A DNA stretch of 64,000 nt from an uncultured Phycisphaerae bacterium (GCA_937928595.1 CALGJV010000027.1:1-64000), one strand, 5' to 3'; numbered from the stretch's first letter, positions 26,617 through 35,866 are shown. Program-made: numbers and translations. The notes: generated by a model from the letters alone, not told the origin.

Positions 26617-26921
26617 GACTCACCTCGGTCCCTCGCGCGGGCGTGCAGCCATGCTGCTCGCCGTGTCCCTCACGCTTCGGACTCCTCGCAGACCACGTTG
26701 TCGGCTGATCAAGGCTATGAGCGAGATGAGATCAATGATGGCAACTCGTGCGGGTGCTCAGCCGGACACTCGCTGCGTCTAATCGTATCGACTCACCAAG
26801 TGCGTCGCAATCACTAAAGTTGACCCGCGACTCCCGTGAAATGTTCCCGGTGGCTGATAAAAAACGATTCCAAGGCGTCAATTCGACGAGTTATCCCAAC
26901 CGCAGTTCTCCGTGCGCGATT
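26617..26921. other. Spacer with lower GC than the rest
   Basis: The DNA from about 26690 to 26900 is visibly lower in GC (about half) than the rest of the window. It holds the minus-strand promoter of the zinc-ribbon gene and no gene I can support. Confidence 0.45.
26782..26810 (-). promoter_or_regulatory. Sigma-70-like promoter TTGCGA-N17-TACGAT
   Basis: On the minus strand TTGCGA (26810-26805) and TACGAT (26787-26782) are 17 nt apart. It would drive the zinc-ribbon gene with a leader of about 160 nt. Confidence 0.45.
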
Positions 26922-28565
26922 TCAGGGGCGGTGCCACTCTTGACACCGGCCGCAAATTGCGAGCTCTTGCAACTCCAGCTTGGCGTGCCAGAGCCGGGCC
27001 TGGCGCAGTGCCGCCCCCTGCCAGATCGCCGCCAGCGGCTCCCGCGTCCAGTCCCCGATTCGAGTCTCCCCACCGACATCCTGCTCGCACAGCACCGCAG
27101 TCCCGTCGGCCAGCAGCATCATCCGCCGCCCGAGTCGCCGGCAGGGCTCCCGAATGGGTGGTTCGGTCCGCAAGAGTGTGTCCGGCGGCATTCGCCCCGC
27201 AAATTCGTTGTAGCCGCGGATTAGTGCCGTTCCGTGCCGGACGATAAACGCGTCGTGGAATGTCTCAAGCTCCGCCAGCGTCGCGCTGTGCCGGGTGAGA
27301 CTGCACACCAGGATCGGCCGCGGCGCCGAAGCGGTGCGGCGGCGTTCTTCGAGCCGGGCCAGGTTGGCCATGACACGGTCGAACGCATCGACCCCGTGGA
27401 TACGTTGGTAGGAAGCGGCGGACGTCGCGTCGAGGAGGACCTCCACCACGTCCACGGGGGCCGCGAAGAGCGCTTCGAACGCGGTTTCGGGCAACTCCAC
27501 CAGCGGCGTGGCCACGGCCAGACCGTAGACGCCGCCGGCCCGCAGCAGCCGGCACACGTCCGCGAAGTGCGGGTGGCAGAGGGGGTCGCCGTGCCCGCCG
27601 AGGCAGACCAGCCGGTCATCCCACGCCCCCAGTTCCGCGCCGAGGCGCTGAACCGCTTCCAGGTCTGACAACTCGCGCTTCGGTACGCGGGCGCCGCGCG
27701 GCCGCAACACGGTGTCGGGCAGCGGATCGGTGGTCGTGAGCTCGAGTTCAACCTCCTGCGGCAGGGCCGCCCAGGGGTCGCAGCGGCCGTCGCGCAGCCA
27801 GGCGCACAGGCGCGCTGCGTCGGCCTCATCCCCGAGTTCGGTCAGCGCCGCCGTGAGCAGCTCGAACGACGTTCTCGTATCCGCAGTGAGTCGGGCCGCG
27901 GTTTGTGCGATCTCGGGCGCGACGTGGCAACAGGCGGACAGGGTCAGCGGGTCGGGGTGGGCCATTTCCGGCCGGTACGACAGCATCAGTCCGATCGGCC
28001 AGTCGCCGCGCAGCAGGTCCACGAGCAGCGCTTCGCCGACCAGCACGCCGGCCAATCCGGGCGGTGCGGGGGTAAACGTGAACTTCGCGAGCTGGGCGTG
28101 CTCGACGTGGTGGGCGCACATCGCGGAAGCGAGGGTCGGATCGAGCAGGGGCTGGTGGCCGTCGCAACACAGCACGGCGTCGCAGCGATAGTGCTGGACG
28201 ATGCGGGCCAGCGTAGGGGGATCGGCGAACTCGTCGAACCAGCTCACGCCGAGCAGCCCGCCGCGCCACGACGCGAGGTTCCACTTGCGCGCCGCGCGGA
28301 TCAGCTCGCGCCGCGGGCGCAGTCCGGTGTCGAGCGTTTTGACCTCGAAGCTGTCGGCCAGGCCGGCGGTCCGGAGCAGCGCGCGGGCCGCGGTCTCATC
28401 GCGGGGTTGCACGCACAGACAGCGTCCGGCGGGTCCGTCGATGCGGGCGACGCGTTGGAGCGTGCGCACGAGGACCGGCGTGCCGGCGAGCGGCTCGGCC
28501 AGGCGCGCCGGCCCGCCCGGGTTGGCCTCGTGAAAGTCGGCGAGCACGGCGGCGACGATGTTCAT
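26922..28565 (-). CDS. SpsF-like nucleotidyltransferase fold fused to a degenerate radical SAM/SPASM domain
   Basis: The protein has 547 residues. Residues 1-250 resemble a SpsF/cytidylyltransferase-like GT-A fold (IVAAVLADFHEANPGGPARL, GTPVLVRTLQRVARI, HYRCDAVLCCDGHQPLLDP). From about 270 the chain follows radical SAM enzymes (LGGHGDPLCHPHFADV 322-337; VVEVLLDATSAASYQRIHG 373-391), but the place where CxxxCxxC should be (TTTDPLPDTVLRP, 277-289) has no cysteine. The end looks like a SPASM region with Cys475, Cys493, Cys538 and Cys541. The radical SAM cluster site is therefore probably lost. The gene begins with an ATGA overlap with the DUF115 gene upstream, so the two proteins likely act together, perhaps in surface glycosylation. 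Function is unproven. Confidence 0.78.
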   Translation of the reverse strand: MNIVAAVLADFHEANPGGPARLAEPLAGTPVLVRTLQRVARIDGPAGRCLCVQPRDETAARALLRTAGLADSFEVKTLDTGLRPRRELIRAARKWNLASWRGGLLGVSWFDEFADPPTLARIVQHYRCDAVLCCDGHQPLLDPTLASAMCAHHVEHAQLAKFTFTPAPPGLAGVLVGEALLVDLLRGDWPIGLMLSYRPEMAHPDPLTLSACCHVAPEIAQTAARLTADTRTSFELLTAALTELGDEADAARLCAWLRDGRCDPWAALPQEVELELTTTDPLPDTVLRPRGARVPKRELSDLEAVQRLGAELGAWDDRLVCLGGHGDPLCHPHFADVCRLLRAGGVYGLAVATPLVELPETAFEALFAAPVDVVEVLLDATSAASYQRIHGVDAFDRVMANLARLEERRRTASAPRPILVCSLTRHSATLAELETFHDAFIVRHGTALIRGYNEFAGRMPPDTLLRTEPPIREPCRRLGRRMMLLADGTAVLCEQDVGGETRIGDWTREPLAAIWQGAALRQARLWHAKLELQELAICGRCQEWHRP

Positions 28566-30544
28566 GCGGTCCGCTCCCGGACGCGCCGCAGGGCCTCGGG
28601 CAACAGCCCGAGGAGGTAGTCGCAGCCGTCGATGAGCGCGGCGACGTACTCGCGATCGCGGCGCAGCCGCCGCCGCGCCCGGGCAGGCGTCTCGCGCTCG
28701 TCGTCGCTGATCGTGCGGTCGGCCCGCACGCGCCGCAGCTCGGCCAACTGCGAGACATGGCTGACCAGTCCGTAGGTGCGGTCGTGCCGTCCCATCCGCA
28801 CGCGCAGCTCGTCGATGCGGGCGACACCGCGGTTGAAGTCCGCCGGGCGGTCCAGCAATCCGGCCAGCCGGTCCAGTTCCGCGAGGGTCTCGGTCGCGAT
28901 GGCGCGGATCTCGTGCAGCTCGCGGAGGCGGTCCTCCAGGGCCGCGCACGCGGATCGGGATGCCTCGGTCCCGGCCGGTCCGGGCGGGAGCGCAAACAGC
29001 CCCGGCGGCAACGGGCGCGCGCAGAACCGCTCCGCGGCCGCTCGGAGCGTCATGATTTCCGTCCCCTCCAGCGGGATCCCGCCCTCGCAGGCATGGATGA
29101 CGCGGGCCCGGCTTGCGAGGAAGTCGGCCTGAAACTGCTCGGCGTAGGTGAACATCTGGTCGTCGGTGTAGGCGGGCCGCCCGTGGATGTCGGTCACGCG
29201 CCGCAGCCCGCCGCGCATCCGCATGATGCGCTCCCACTGTTTTGTCTCAACCGTCATGAACCGCCCGAGCTCCGGCGCCCAGATCCGTTCGACCTGCATG
29301 CCGGGCGGGTAGTACAGGCCCTCCGTGAACGACAGGTCCTGGCCGACGAGGATGATCGGGTCGCAGCCGAGGTGCTGCGCGAGGTAGAACGAGAGATGGG
29401 CGACCGTGCTGCCCGCGGGCAGTGCGGCCCGGGCCGGCGCCGCCGCCTGGAGCAGATCGTCGGCGAACGGCGCGTGCAGGACGTGCGCGCGACCCCGGAA
29501 GGTGTCGAGCACATGCCACGTCACCTTCGGCTCGGCCACGAGGATGACGTCGCCGAAGTTCTCGACGCCGCGGAAGAACTGGGCCGAGATTTCGTGGTAA
29601 TCGAGGGCCGTGACGAAGTGCGGGGGCACGCCGCGCGACAGCATGAGCTTCAACACGGTCTGCACGCCGATCAGCACCGCCCGGTCCCGCAGTCCGGCGA
29701 GTTGATCGAAGTTGCGGGTCAGCGACGGCCCGGCCGCGACCAGGATCGCCGGGTAGCCTGCGGCCCGGTCCTTCAGGACCTCCACGCCGGGTTGCGACAG
29801 ATACGTTGGCAGGTTGAAGGCGATGTTCTTACACGTCACCCGCGCGTTGCGGAGCAGCGAATACATCTGCACGCGCGAGTACGACACGAAGTCGCGCACC
29901 AGGCTTCGCACGGCGGCGTGAAACCCGGCGTGCCAGCGCGTGGTATACGGCGCTGCGAGCAGCCGCAGCCCGAGCATGATGGCCGTTAGCGCCGGTCGCA
30001 GCCGCTCATGAACGGTCGCTTTGTCGGCGGAGGTGAGGAAGGTCAGCCGGCGCTCGCGGAGCGGCTTGGTGAAATCGGTCACGCAGAATGCGGCTTTCAG
30101 CACGCCCGGATCGTCTTCCGCGACCATGAGCAGGGGACGGGGGTAGCGGTCTTCCAGTTCCGCAACGACATAACCCAACCCGAGTCCGTGCACGAGGAAG
30201 CAGAGCCCCTCGGCTTCATCGTCGTCGTCGCCCGCGTTCGGCGCGGCCGCGTCGGAGTCCGGCGCGCGCTGCGCCTGCTGCGCGACGAGCGTCCGGGCCT
30301 CATCGCGGGGCCGGTAACGGCTGTGCGCGTAGATCGGCTGGCCGTCGTCCGCGCTCAGCCGCAGCGTGAGCAGTCCGTCGCGCGTGGGTTCCAGAGCCGG
30401 CGTTGCGGCGAACGGAAGCGCCTCAACGCGGGTGGCCAGGTCGGCGTCGACGGCGTACAGGGCGGCGAGGTTGTCCACGTAGCGCGCGCGGAAGTCCCCG
30501 AGCGGGGACGGCGGGACGGCGGCGGGTGACGAACCGGACGGCAT
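28562..30544 (-). CDS. DUF115 / Maf-like glycosyltransferase-type protein
   Basis: The protein has 660 residues. FLVHGLGLGYVVAEL (116-130) and the DUF115 core (about 230-440) with ILVAAGPSLTRNFDQL (267-282), TALDYHE and IILVGQDLSFTEG (397-409) match the 6-hydroxymethylpterin pyrophosphokinase MptE-like / motility accessory factor (Maf) family. Maf proteins glycosylate flagellin with nonulosonic acids in some bacteria. No flagellar gene is nearby. The ATG lies 10 nt after a minus-strand TACACT hexamer and has no ribosome site, so the mRNA may be leaderless. The stop overlaps the start of the SpsF-like gene (ATGA), a tight operon. Confidence 0.83.
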   Translation of the reverse strand: MPSGSSPAAVPPSPLGDFRARYVDNLAALYAVDADLATRVEALPFAATPALEPTRDGLLTLRLSADDGQPIYAHSRYRPRDEARTLVAQQAQRAPDSDAAAPNAGDDDDEAEGLCFLVHGLGLGYVVAELEDRYPRPLLMVAEDDPGVLKAAFCVTDFTKPLRERRLTFLTSADKATVHERLRPALTAIMLGLRLLAAPYTTRWHAGFHAAVRSLVRDFVSYSRVQMYSLLRNARVTCKNIAFNLPTYLSQPGVEVLKDRAAGYPAILVAAGPSLTRNFDQLAGLRDRAVLIGVQTVLKLMLSRGVPPHFVTALDYHEISAQFFRGVENFGDVILVAEPKVTWHVLDTFRGRAHVLHAPFADDLLQAAAPARAALPAGSTVAHLSFYLAQHLGCDPIILVGQDLSFTEGLYYPPGMQVERIWAPELGRFMTVETKQWERIMRMRGGLRRVTDIHGRPAYTDDQMFTYAEQFQADFLASRARVIHACEGGIPLEGTEIMTLRAAAERFCARPLPPGLFALPPGPAGTEASRSACAALEDRLRELHEIRAIATETLAELDRLAGLLDRPADFNRGVARIDELRVRMGRHDRTYGLVSHVSQLAELRRVRADRTISDDERETPARARRRLRRDREYVAALIDGCDYLLGLLPEALRRVRERTA

Positions 30545-30554
30545 CTGGCGACGT

Positions 30555-30560
30555 AGTGTA
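30555..30560 (-). promoter_or_regulatory. -10 hexamer TACACT abutting the DUF115 start
   Basis: Minus-strand TACACT ends 10 nt before the ATG at 30544. Transcription would begin about 3-4 nt before the start codon. Confidence 0.5.
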
Positions 30561-30833
30561 TCGAGACCGAGGGCCCTGAAGCGGCGAACGCTCGGGCGGG
30601 CCGCGCAGAATGTACCGTTTCACGCATGAACCGGCGAGCCGGTTGCTCAAGAGAGAAGCCGCTCGAAGTCGATAGTCAAAGGCGTGAGAGAGCGCAAAGG
30701 TCGGGCGTGCGCCGCGCGGCGGAACGCGGCCCCCGCCAGCCCGGGAGCGTGACCCGGCGGTAGTCGCGACGAGCCGCGAGGGTTCGACCGGGTGGCGCCG
30801 TCACGAATGGTTTAGCACGCGAGGAGATGGCTC

Positions 30834-31121
30834 ATGACGCCGTCGGCTGCAGCCGAGTCGGTTCCGCGTGTGAGGAGCCGGTCCCGCAGCGGTGTGGCGA
30901 TGCCGCTGAACGCGGTCACGACGCCAGGGACGTACGTCTGCCACTGGAGCGGACACCTGCTGCGGGTGCCACCGGGCGGACTGGGGCGTGACGGGGTGCT
31001 CGGCGTGAACCTCGTCGGCAGCGAGCCGCTCGTCGTGACGAAGATCAGCGACGACCCGGATCTGCCGCTGTCGAAGGCCCGCGGCCTGGCGTGGTCGTTC
31101 GGACTGAACATCGGGTTCTGA
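30834..31121 (+). CDS. Small unknown protein, copy 1 of a tandem pair
   Basis: The protein has 95 residues. After an Arg/Ser-rich start, MPLNAVTTPGTYVCHWSGHL, LLRVPPGG and LVGSEPLVVTKISDDPDLPL form a conserved core shared with the next gene (31367-31639): GTYVCxWxGxLLRVPP and EPLxVTxISDDPxLPL. No signal peptide or metal site. GAGGAG (30821-30826) gives a good ribosome site 7 nt before the ATG. I do not recognise the family. The single conserved Cys and Trp and the ISDDP loop are the features to search with. Confidence 0.7.
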   Translation: MTPSAAAESVPRVRSRSRSGVAMPLNAVTTPGTYVCHWSGHLLRVPPGGLGRDGVLGVNLVGSEPLVVTKISDDPDLPLSKARGLAWSFGLNIGF

Positions 31122-31366
31122 GCGCGACGTGGCGGGGGAGCGGGGTGACGTGCGGCGCCTGCGGCCGCGCGCTGCGCGCAGCCGTCCCGGGTTATCCCGG
31201 TGAGCCTCCGGCCTGATGACCGCGCGCACGCGCACGAGGCGGACGCGATACGAATCGACGGTTTTCGTTTGACGCGCAGGGTTTCGTGTGGAATTTTCAG
31301 TGCGGCGGAGGTGCGTGCCACTGGAGCCGAAGCGGTTGGCACGCGGGGCGGGCTGGAGGTGTCGCG

Positions 31367-31639
31367 ATGCGAGCGGCGACGGCGGAGAACGTGGAGCCCG
31401 GGGCCGGCGTGCCAGTGAGCATTCCGCTGGACGCGGTGTCCGGGGCGGGGACGTACGTGTGCAACTGGAACGGGCAACTCCTGCGCGTCCCGCCGGGGGC
31501 GGCGACGCCGCGGGGCCTCGCCATCAACATCGTGGGACGCGAGCCATTGTTTGTGACGCGGATTAGCGACGACCCGCGCCTGCCGCTCGAGCGGGCGCGC
31601 GCACGGGCGGCCGCGCTGCGACTCACGGTCGGTTTCTGA
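31367..31639 (+). CDS. Small unknown protein, copy 2 of a tandem pair
   Basis: The protein has 90 residues. GTYVCNWNGQLLRVPPG, INIVGREPLFVTRISDD and PRLPLERARARA match copy 1 closely (about half the positions of the core identical by eye), so this is a tandem duplication. GGAGGT (31355-31360) is 6 nt before the ATG, which fixes this start over an upstream ATG at 31286. The unit is unknown in function. The pair sits between a glycosylation-like operon and the DUF3352-like gene, but on the other strand. Confidence 0.7.
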   Translation: MRAATAENVEPGAGVPVSIPLDAVSGAGTYVCNWNGQLLRVPPGAATPRGLAINIVGREPLFVTRISDDPRLPLERARARAAALRLTVGF

Positions 31640-31714
31640 CACGACCCCGCCGATCCGTCCGACGGGGAGCGGCCGAGGCACCGGCGGCAACCCCGACGGA
31701 CGGCGTTCGCGGGG

Positions 31715-33535
31715 CTATTTCTCGGGCTTCAGCGTCACGGAGGTGAACTGCACGCCCTCGGGCGTTGTCGTGATGGTCATCACGCCGGCCGCCGAGTACG
31801 GCAGCATCTTCCGCATGACCTCCGGGTCCTTGTCCCCCGTGCCGCCGGTCAAGCCGCTCATGAGCCCCGACAGGAGGCCGCTGGCGTCCATCGGGACGTC
31901 CGTCTTCGCCAGCTCGATCGCAGCTTCCATCATCTTGCGGCTGTCGGCGTAGACGGTCAGCCACGATTGCTCCGGGACGAGCCGCGCCAGCTTCTTCCAG
32001 GCATCCGACTCGGCCAGCGGGTCGCCCGACTTCGCTTCCAGGGCGTTTTCGACCGCCGCGGTGTTTCCCAAGACGAGCCGGTCGCTCGTGGCGGCCAGGG
32101 TCATCTGGAACATCGGCATGTCGAACACCTGCGTGCCCCGGAGATCGCGCGGCTGAAGCAGCCCGGCGAAGCCGCTGAAGAACTTGGTCATCGCCGGCTG
32201 GTCCTTGTGACCCAGCGACAGGACGAAGCGGACCGCGTCCGCGTTGAGCGGCCGCGCGAACGCCAGGCTCATCGTCAGCGGGCCGCGCAGGTGGTCCATG
32301 AAGTCCTTGAGGATGTTGACCGGCTGTCCGCTGGGCAGCGGCACGGCTTCCAGCGCCTGCCGCATCTGGTCCGCCGCTTCCGCGCCCGTCTGGCGCACCA
32401 TCCGCTCGATGTCCTCGTACAGCTTCATGGGCTGGAGGTTCACGCCGAAGAACACCACGGTGTCGGCGCTGATGGAGGCGGGCGGCGCCGTCGGCCGGTT
32501 CTCCATGCTCAGGATCTTCGCCAGGCCTGAGCGCTCCGATTTCATGAGGAGCAGAAGCTCGAACTTCGAGTCGTAGGCGGCCGCGCCGAACCGCATGTGC
32601 CCGACCAAGCTGCGCAGGCTGTCAACGCCGATGACCTGGAGCATCTTTGCGAGGTCCTCGTCGTCGTCCTTGGCGGCGGCCTTACCCATTTCGATCACGC
32701 GCGGCACGTTGCACACCAGGCGGACCGGCCCGACCGGCTTCAGATGCCGCAGCAGCGCCTTGTAATCATCGGCCTCCGCGAGGCTCTTGCCCGGCTTGTC
32801 GCGCTTCAGCGCCGCTTTCACCTGATCAATCGATCCGGCCACGATCAGCCGGTCCTGCGTCAGGCACAGCGCCAGCGTGGGCGGCATCGTCTCGGCGGAG
32901 AACAGCTCATCGAGGGCCCGCTCGATGGCCTTGTCGGGGCCGCTGGCGAGCAGTTCCAGCGGCGACTCACCGGCGTCGAAATCCGGGTCCTGGTCGTCCT
33001 CCTTCTTCGCCCCGTCCCCTTCGCTCCGGGAGGTGAACACGTCGATCGTGTCTCCGCCGAAGTTGACAGTCTCGTACTTGCCGACGTCCTTCAGCTTCCG
33101 GACGGCGGCGTCGTAGTACTTTCGCATGGTGGCCGCGTCGCCCACGGTCGCGATCAGGCCCGGCTCGAGCTCGCCCGGCTTGGCCGGGTCGCCCAGCGCG
33201 TAGAGCGCCAGGGGCCCGCGGAACGGGTTCCGAAGCTGCTCCTTCGACACGTCGAGCGCCTTCGCGAGGCGCTCCTGGAGCTTCTCCTGTGCCGAGGCGA
33301 ACAAGCCCATCTCCGGGGCTTTCTCGGTCAGCGACTTGTCGTTCAGCATGGCATAGCTCGCCGTTTTCTTGAAGTCCTCCCAGACGCGCTCCACGTCCGT
33401 GATGCCCAAGTACAGGAGCGTGTCGGCCGGCACCCATTCGGCCGGATCGATCTCCTTCGAGGGCGAGTCCTGAGCCGAAGCGGAGGCCGCGAGGAGGGCC
33501 AGAAGCAGCGACAGGGGCAGAAGCGTGCGTTTCAT
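31715..33535 (-). CDS. Secreted DUF3352-like protein
   Basis: The protein has 606 residues. A signal peptide (LLPLSLLLALLAASASA, cleaved after about 21) leads to a Lys/Asp/Ala-rich secreted protein with WVPADTLLYLGITDVER, GPLALYALGD and a repeated pattern of the DUF3352 family (ADT-x-FxG, LVLGNTAAVENAL). No catalytic motif is visible. GGAAGGA precedes the ATG by 7 nt. The gene follows a trypsin-like protease gene by 81 nt on the same strand, so the two may be co-transcribed. The role is unknown; the family is common in planctomycetes. Confidence 0.78.
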   Translation of the reverse strand: MKRTLLPLSLLLALLAASASAQDSPSKEIDPAEWVPADTLLYLGITDVERVWEDFKKTASYAMLNDKSLTEKAPEMGLFASAQEKLQERLAKALDVSKEQLRNPFRGPLALYALGDPAKPGELEPGLIATVGDAATMRKYYDAAVRKLKDVGKYETVNFGGDTIDVFTSRSEGDGAKKEDDQDPDFDAGESPLELLASGPDKAIERALDELFSAETMPPTLALCLTQDRLIVAGSIDQVKAALKRDKPGKSLAEADDYKALLRHLKPVGPVRLVCNVPRVIEMGKAAAKDDDEDLAKMLQVIGVDSLRSLVGHMRFGAAAYDSKFELLLLMKSERSGLAKILSMENRPTAPPASISADTVVFFGVNLQPMKLYEDIERMVRQTGAEAADQMRQALEAVPLPSGQPVNILKDFMDHLRGPLTMSLAFARPLNADAVRFVLSLGHKDQPAMTKFFSGFAGLLQPRDLRGTQVFDMPMFQMTLAATSDRLVLGNTAAVENALEAKSGDPLAESDAWKKLARLVPEQSWLTVYADSRKMMEAAIELAKTDVPMDASGLLSGLMSGLTGGTGDKDPEVMRKMLPYSAAGVMTITTTPEGVQFTSVTLKPEK

Positions 33536-33616
33536 CCCGTGTTCCTTCCACGAAAAATGGGCTTCGTTGTCCGTTGAGCCGTGGTTGTCGCGCGGGGCGG
33601 CGACCGGTCCGGTGGG

Positions 33617-34582
33617 TCAGGGCTTCGCCGCCGCCGGCCGCAGCGCCGGCGCGACGCCGGCCTCCTTGCGGGCGGGCGGTTGCAGGTAGCGGTAGCCGGC
33701 CTCGGAGGACTCGCTGTTGTACGCGAACGCCTCCCGGTTTTTGAGGAAGTCGATCACGTACCGCACCGGAATCGCGAAACCGAGTCCCTCGCCGCCCATG
33801 ATCTTCATGTTCGTCACCCCGACGACCTGTCCGCGGGCGTTGAACAGCGGTCCGCCCGAGTTGCCGGGGTTGATCTGCGTGGTGGTCTGGATGTAGACGA
33901 GCCCTTCTTCCGCCCGGTTGCGGCGGCTGACGATGCCCTCCGACACGCTGCGCTCGAGACCGAGCGGGTTGCCGATCGCAAAGACCGGGTCGCCGTCCCG
34001 CAGGTCGTCGTCGGTGTCGAGGTACGTGATGACGGGCTGGTAGTCCGCGGGCAGGCTCACTTTCAGCAGGGCCAGGTCGAGGAAGGAGTTCGTCGCGACG
34101 ATCTCGACTTCCTCGTACTTGTCGCGCCGGAACTCGTCGCCCACCCGACGGAAGATCGTGACGGCCAGCTTCCGCTCACCCTCGACGACGTGAAAGTTCG
34201 TGATGAGGTGCCCCTGCGCCGAGATGAAGAACCCGCTGCCGAGCCCGCTGGGCGAGGACACCAGCACCACCCCCTCCCCGAAACGCTCCGCGAGCTGCTT
34301 CGCACTCATCGGCGGCAGTTCCCGCGCGGTGAACAGGTGTTCGGTCGTGCGCTCCGCCCCCGCCGGTGCGGCGGCGGGCGCCTCGACCGGCCGGATCTCG
34401 AGCACGCTGCGGCGCGGGATCGAGAGCACGTCGAAGCCGAGGTCCACCACCACGCGCTCGGGCGTCTCGCGCAGCACGTCGGCCTGGATCGTCGCGCCCT
34501 CCCGCAGCACGATCACCGACGCCGCCGCGGCCGAAGTCGCCGCCACCCATGCCGCCGCCAGCAGTGTCCACGCCCGGTTCAT
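33617..34582 (-). CDS. Secreted trypsin-like serine protease (HtrA/DegP type without PDZ)
   Basis: The protein has 321 residues. A signal peptide (1-21, AAAA-S) and a short N-terminal domain precede a chymotrypsin-fold protease with a complete triad: His131 (ITNFHVVEG), Asp169 (SFLDLALLKV) and Ser242 (INPGNSGGPL). This is the HtrA/DegP subgroup by motif, but no PDZ domain follows, only about 60 residues ending AAAKP. It probably works in the periplasm or outside the cell. GGAG about 8 nt upstream supports this ATG over a longer start. It is just upstream of the DUF3352-like gene. Confidence 0.9.
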   Translation of the reverse strand: MNRAWTLLAAAWVAATSAAAASVIVLREGATIQADVLRETPERVVVDLGFDVLSIPRRSVLEIRPVEAPAAAPAGAERTTEHLFTARELPPMSAKQLAERFGEGVVLVSSPSGLGSGFFISAQGHLITNFHVVEGERKLAVTIFRRVGDEFRRDKYEEVEIVATNSFLDLALLKVSLPADYQPVITYLDTDDDLRDGDPVFAIGNPLGLERSVSEGIVSRRNRAEEGLVYIQTTTQINPGNSGGPLFNARGQVVGVTNMKIMGGEGLGFAIPVRYVIDFLKNREAFAYNSESSEAGYRYLQPPARKEAGVAPALRPAAAKP

Positions 34583-34726
34583 CGACCCTCTCCGTCCGAG
34601 GCTCCGCAGGCCGCTACCAATCGTAGACGCCCCGGCCGACGTCACACAAGGGACCGCGGCCCATCCCCCGCGCCCGCCGGCCGCAATCGACAGTTTTCGA
34701 CGGACGCCGGCGGTGGCCCCGAGCGG

Positions 34727-35866
34727 TCAGCCGCGCAGCAGCTCGCGGGCGATCACATGCCGCTGGATCTCGCTGGTGCCTTCGTAGATCGTCGTGATGC
34801 GGGCGTCGCGGTAGAGCTGCTCGACGCGGAACTCGTGCACGAACCCGTACCCGCCGTGGACCTGCACCGCCCGATAGGCGATCCGGTTCGCCGCCTCCGA
34901 CGCGAAGAGCTTGGCCATCGACGCCTCGCGCGTGAACGGCCGGCCGGCGTCCTTGAGCGCGGCCGCCCGCTCGATCAGGAGCTGCGCCGCGTCCAGCTCC
35001 GTCCGCGTGTCCGCCAGCATCCACTGGATGGCTTGGAAGTCGGCGATCGGCCGCTGGAACTGCTGCCGCTGCCGGGCGTAGGCGGTCATCAGGTCGAGGC
35101 ACGCCTCGCCGATCCCCGCTGCTTGCGCCGCGATGCCGATCCGCCCGCCGTCGAGCGCGGAGAGCGCGATCTTGAGTCCGTCGCCCGGCTGCCCGAGCAG
35201 GTGATCTTCCGGCACGTACACGGCGTCCAGCACCATCTCGGCCGTTTCGGACCCGCGAATGCCCATCTTGCCGTGGATCGGCCGCCGCTCGACGGTCGCC
35301 TGCCGCGCATCCATCAGGAACATGCTGAAATCGCGGCTGCCCCTGTCCCGCCCCGTCCGGGCCAGCACGACGAACCACCGGCCGGTCATGCCGTTGGTGA
35401 CCCACATCTTCGTGCCGGAGAGCTTCCACCCGCCGGGGACGGGCTCGGCCCGCGTCTTGGCGGAGGCCGGATCGGACCCGGCGTCCGGCTCGCTGATGGC
35501 GAACGCTGCCAGGTTGTCGGCCGTGCCGAGCTGCTTCAGCACCGCGTCGCGCACGTCGGGCGGGGCGAACATCCGAATGGCCTCGCACACCATGCTGTGG
35601 ACGCTGACGGTCACCGCAACCGACGGCGAGGCGTACGCCAACTCGCGGATGATGTGCGCGTACGGCACCATCGGCACGCCGAGCCCGCCGTCCGACTCGG
35701 GCACCCGCAGGCCCAGCAGCCCCATCTCGTGGAACTGCGTCAGACGTTCGCAGCAGGACCGCTCCTCGCGGTCCCAGTCGCGATCCGCCGCGAGCAGCTC
35801 GCCGCGGGCGTAGTCGCGCACCGCCTGCACGAGCAAGAGGTGATCATCCGCTACGGAACTGGCCAT
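34727..35866 (-). CDS. Acyl-CoA dehydrogenase
   Basis: The protein has 379 residues, the usual length. It catalyses FAD-dependent alpha,beta-desaturation of acyl-CoA. AFAISEPDAGSDPAS (FAD/substrate site), WVTNGMTGRWFVV, SALDGGRIGIAAQA, QVHGGYGFVHEF and IYEGTSEIQR with the likely catalytic Glu362 match the short/medium-chain family. Electrons would go to an electron-transfer flavoprotein, not seen here. Two start choices exist: GTG at 35878 or ATG at 35866; the ATG gives the normal N-terminus, and I used it. The gene is divergent from yjbQ. Confidence 0.93.
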   Translation of the reverse strand: MASSVADDHLLLVQAVRDYARGELLAADRDWDREERSCCERLTQFHEMGLLGLRVPESDGGLGVPMVPYAHIIRELAYASPSVAVTVSVHSMVCEAIRMFAPPDVRDAVLKQLGTADNLAAFAISEPDAGSDPASAKTRAEPVPGGWKLSGTKMWVTNGMTGRWFVVLARTGRDRGSRDFSMFLMDARQATVERRPIHGKMGIRGSETAEMVLDAVYVPEDHLLGQPGDGLKIALSALDGGRIGIAAQAAGIGEACLDLMTAYARQRQQFQRPIADFQAIQWMLADTRTELDAAQLLIERAAALKDAGRPFTREASMAKLFASEAANRIAYRAVQVHGGYGFVHEFRVEQLYRDARITTIYEGTSEIQRHVIARELLRG

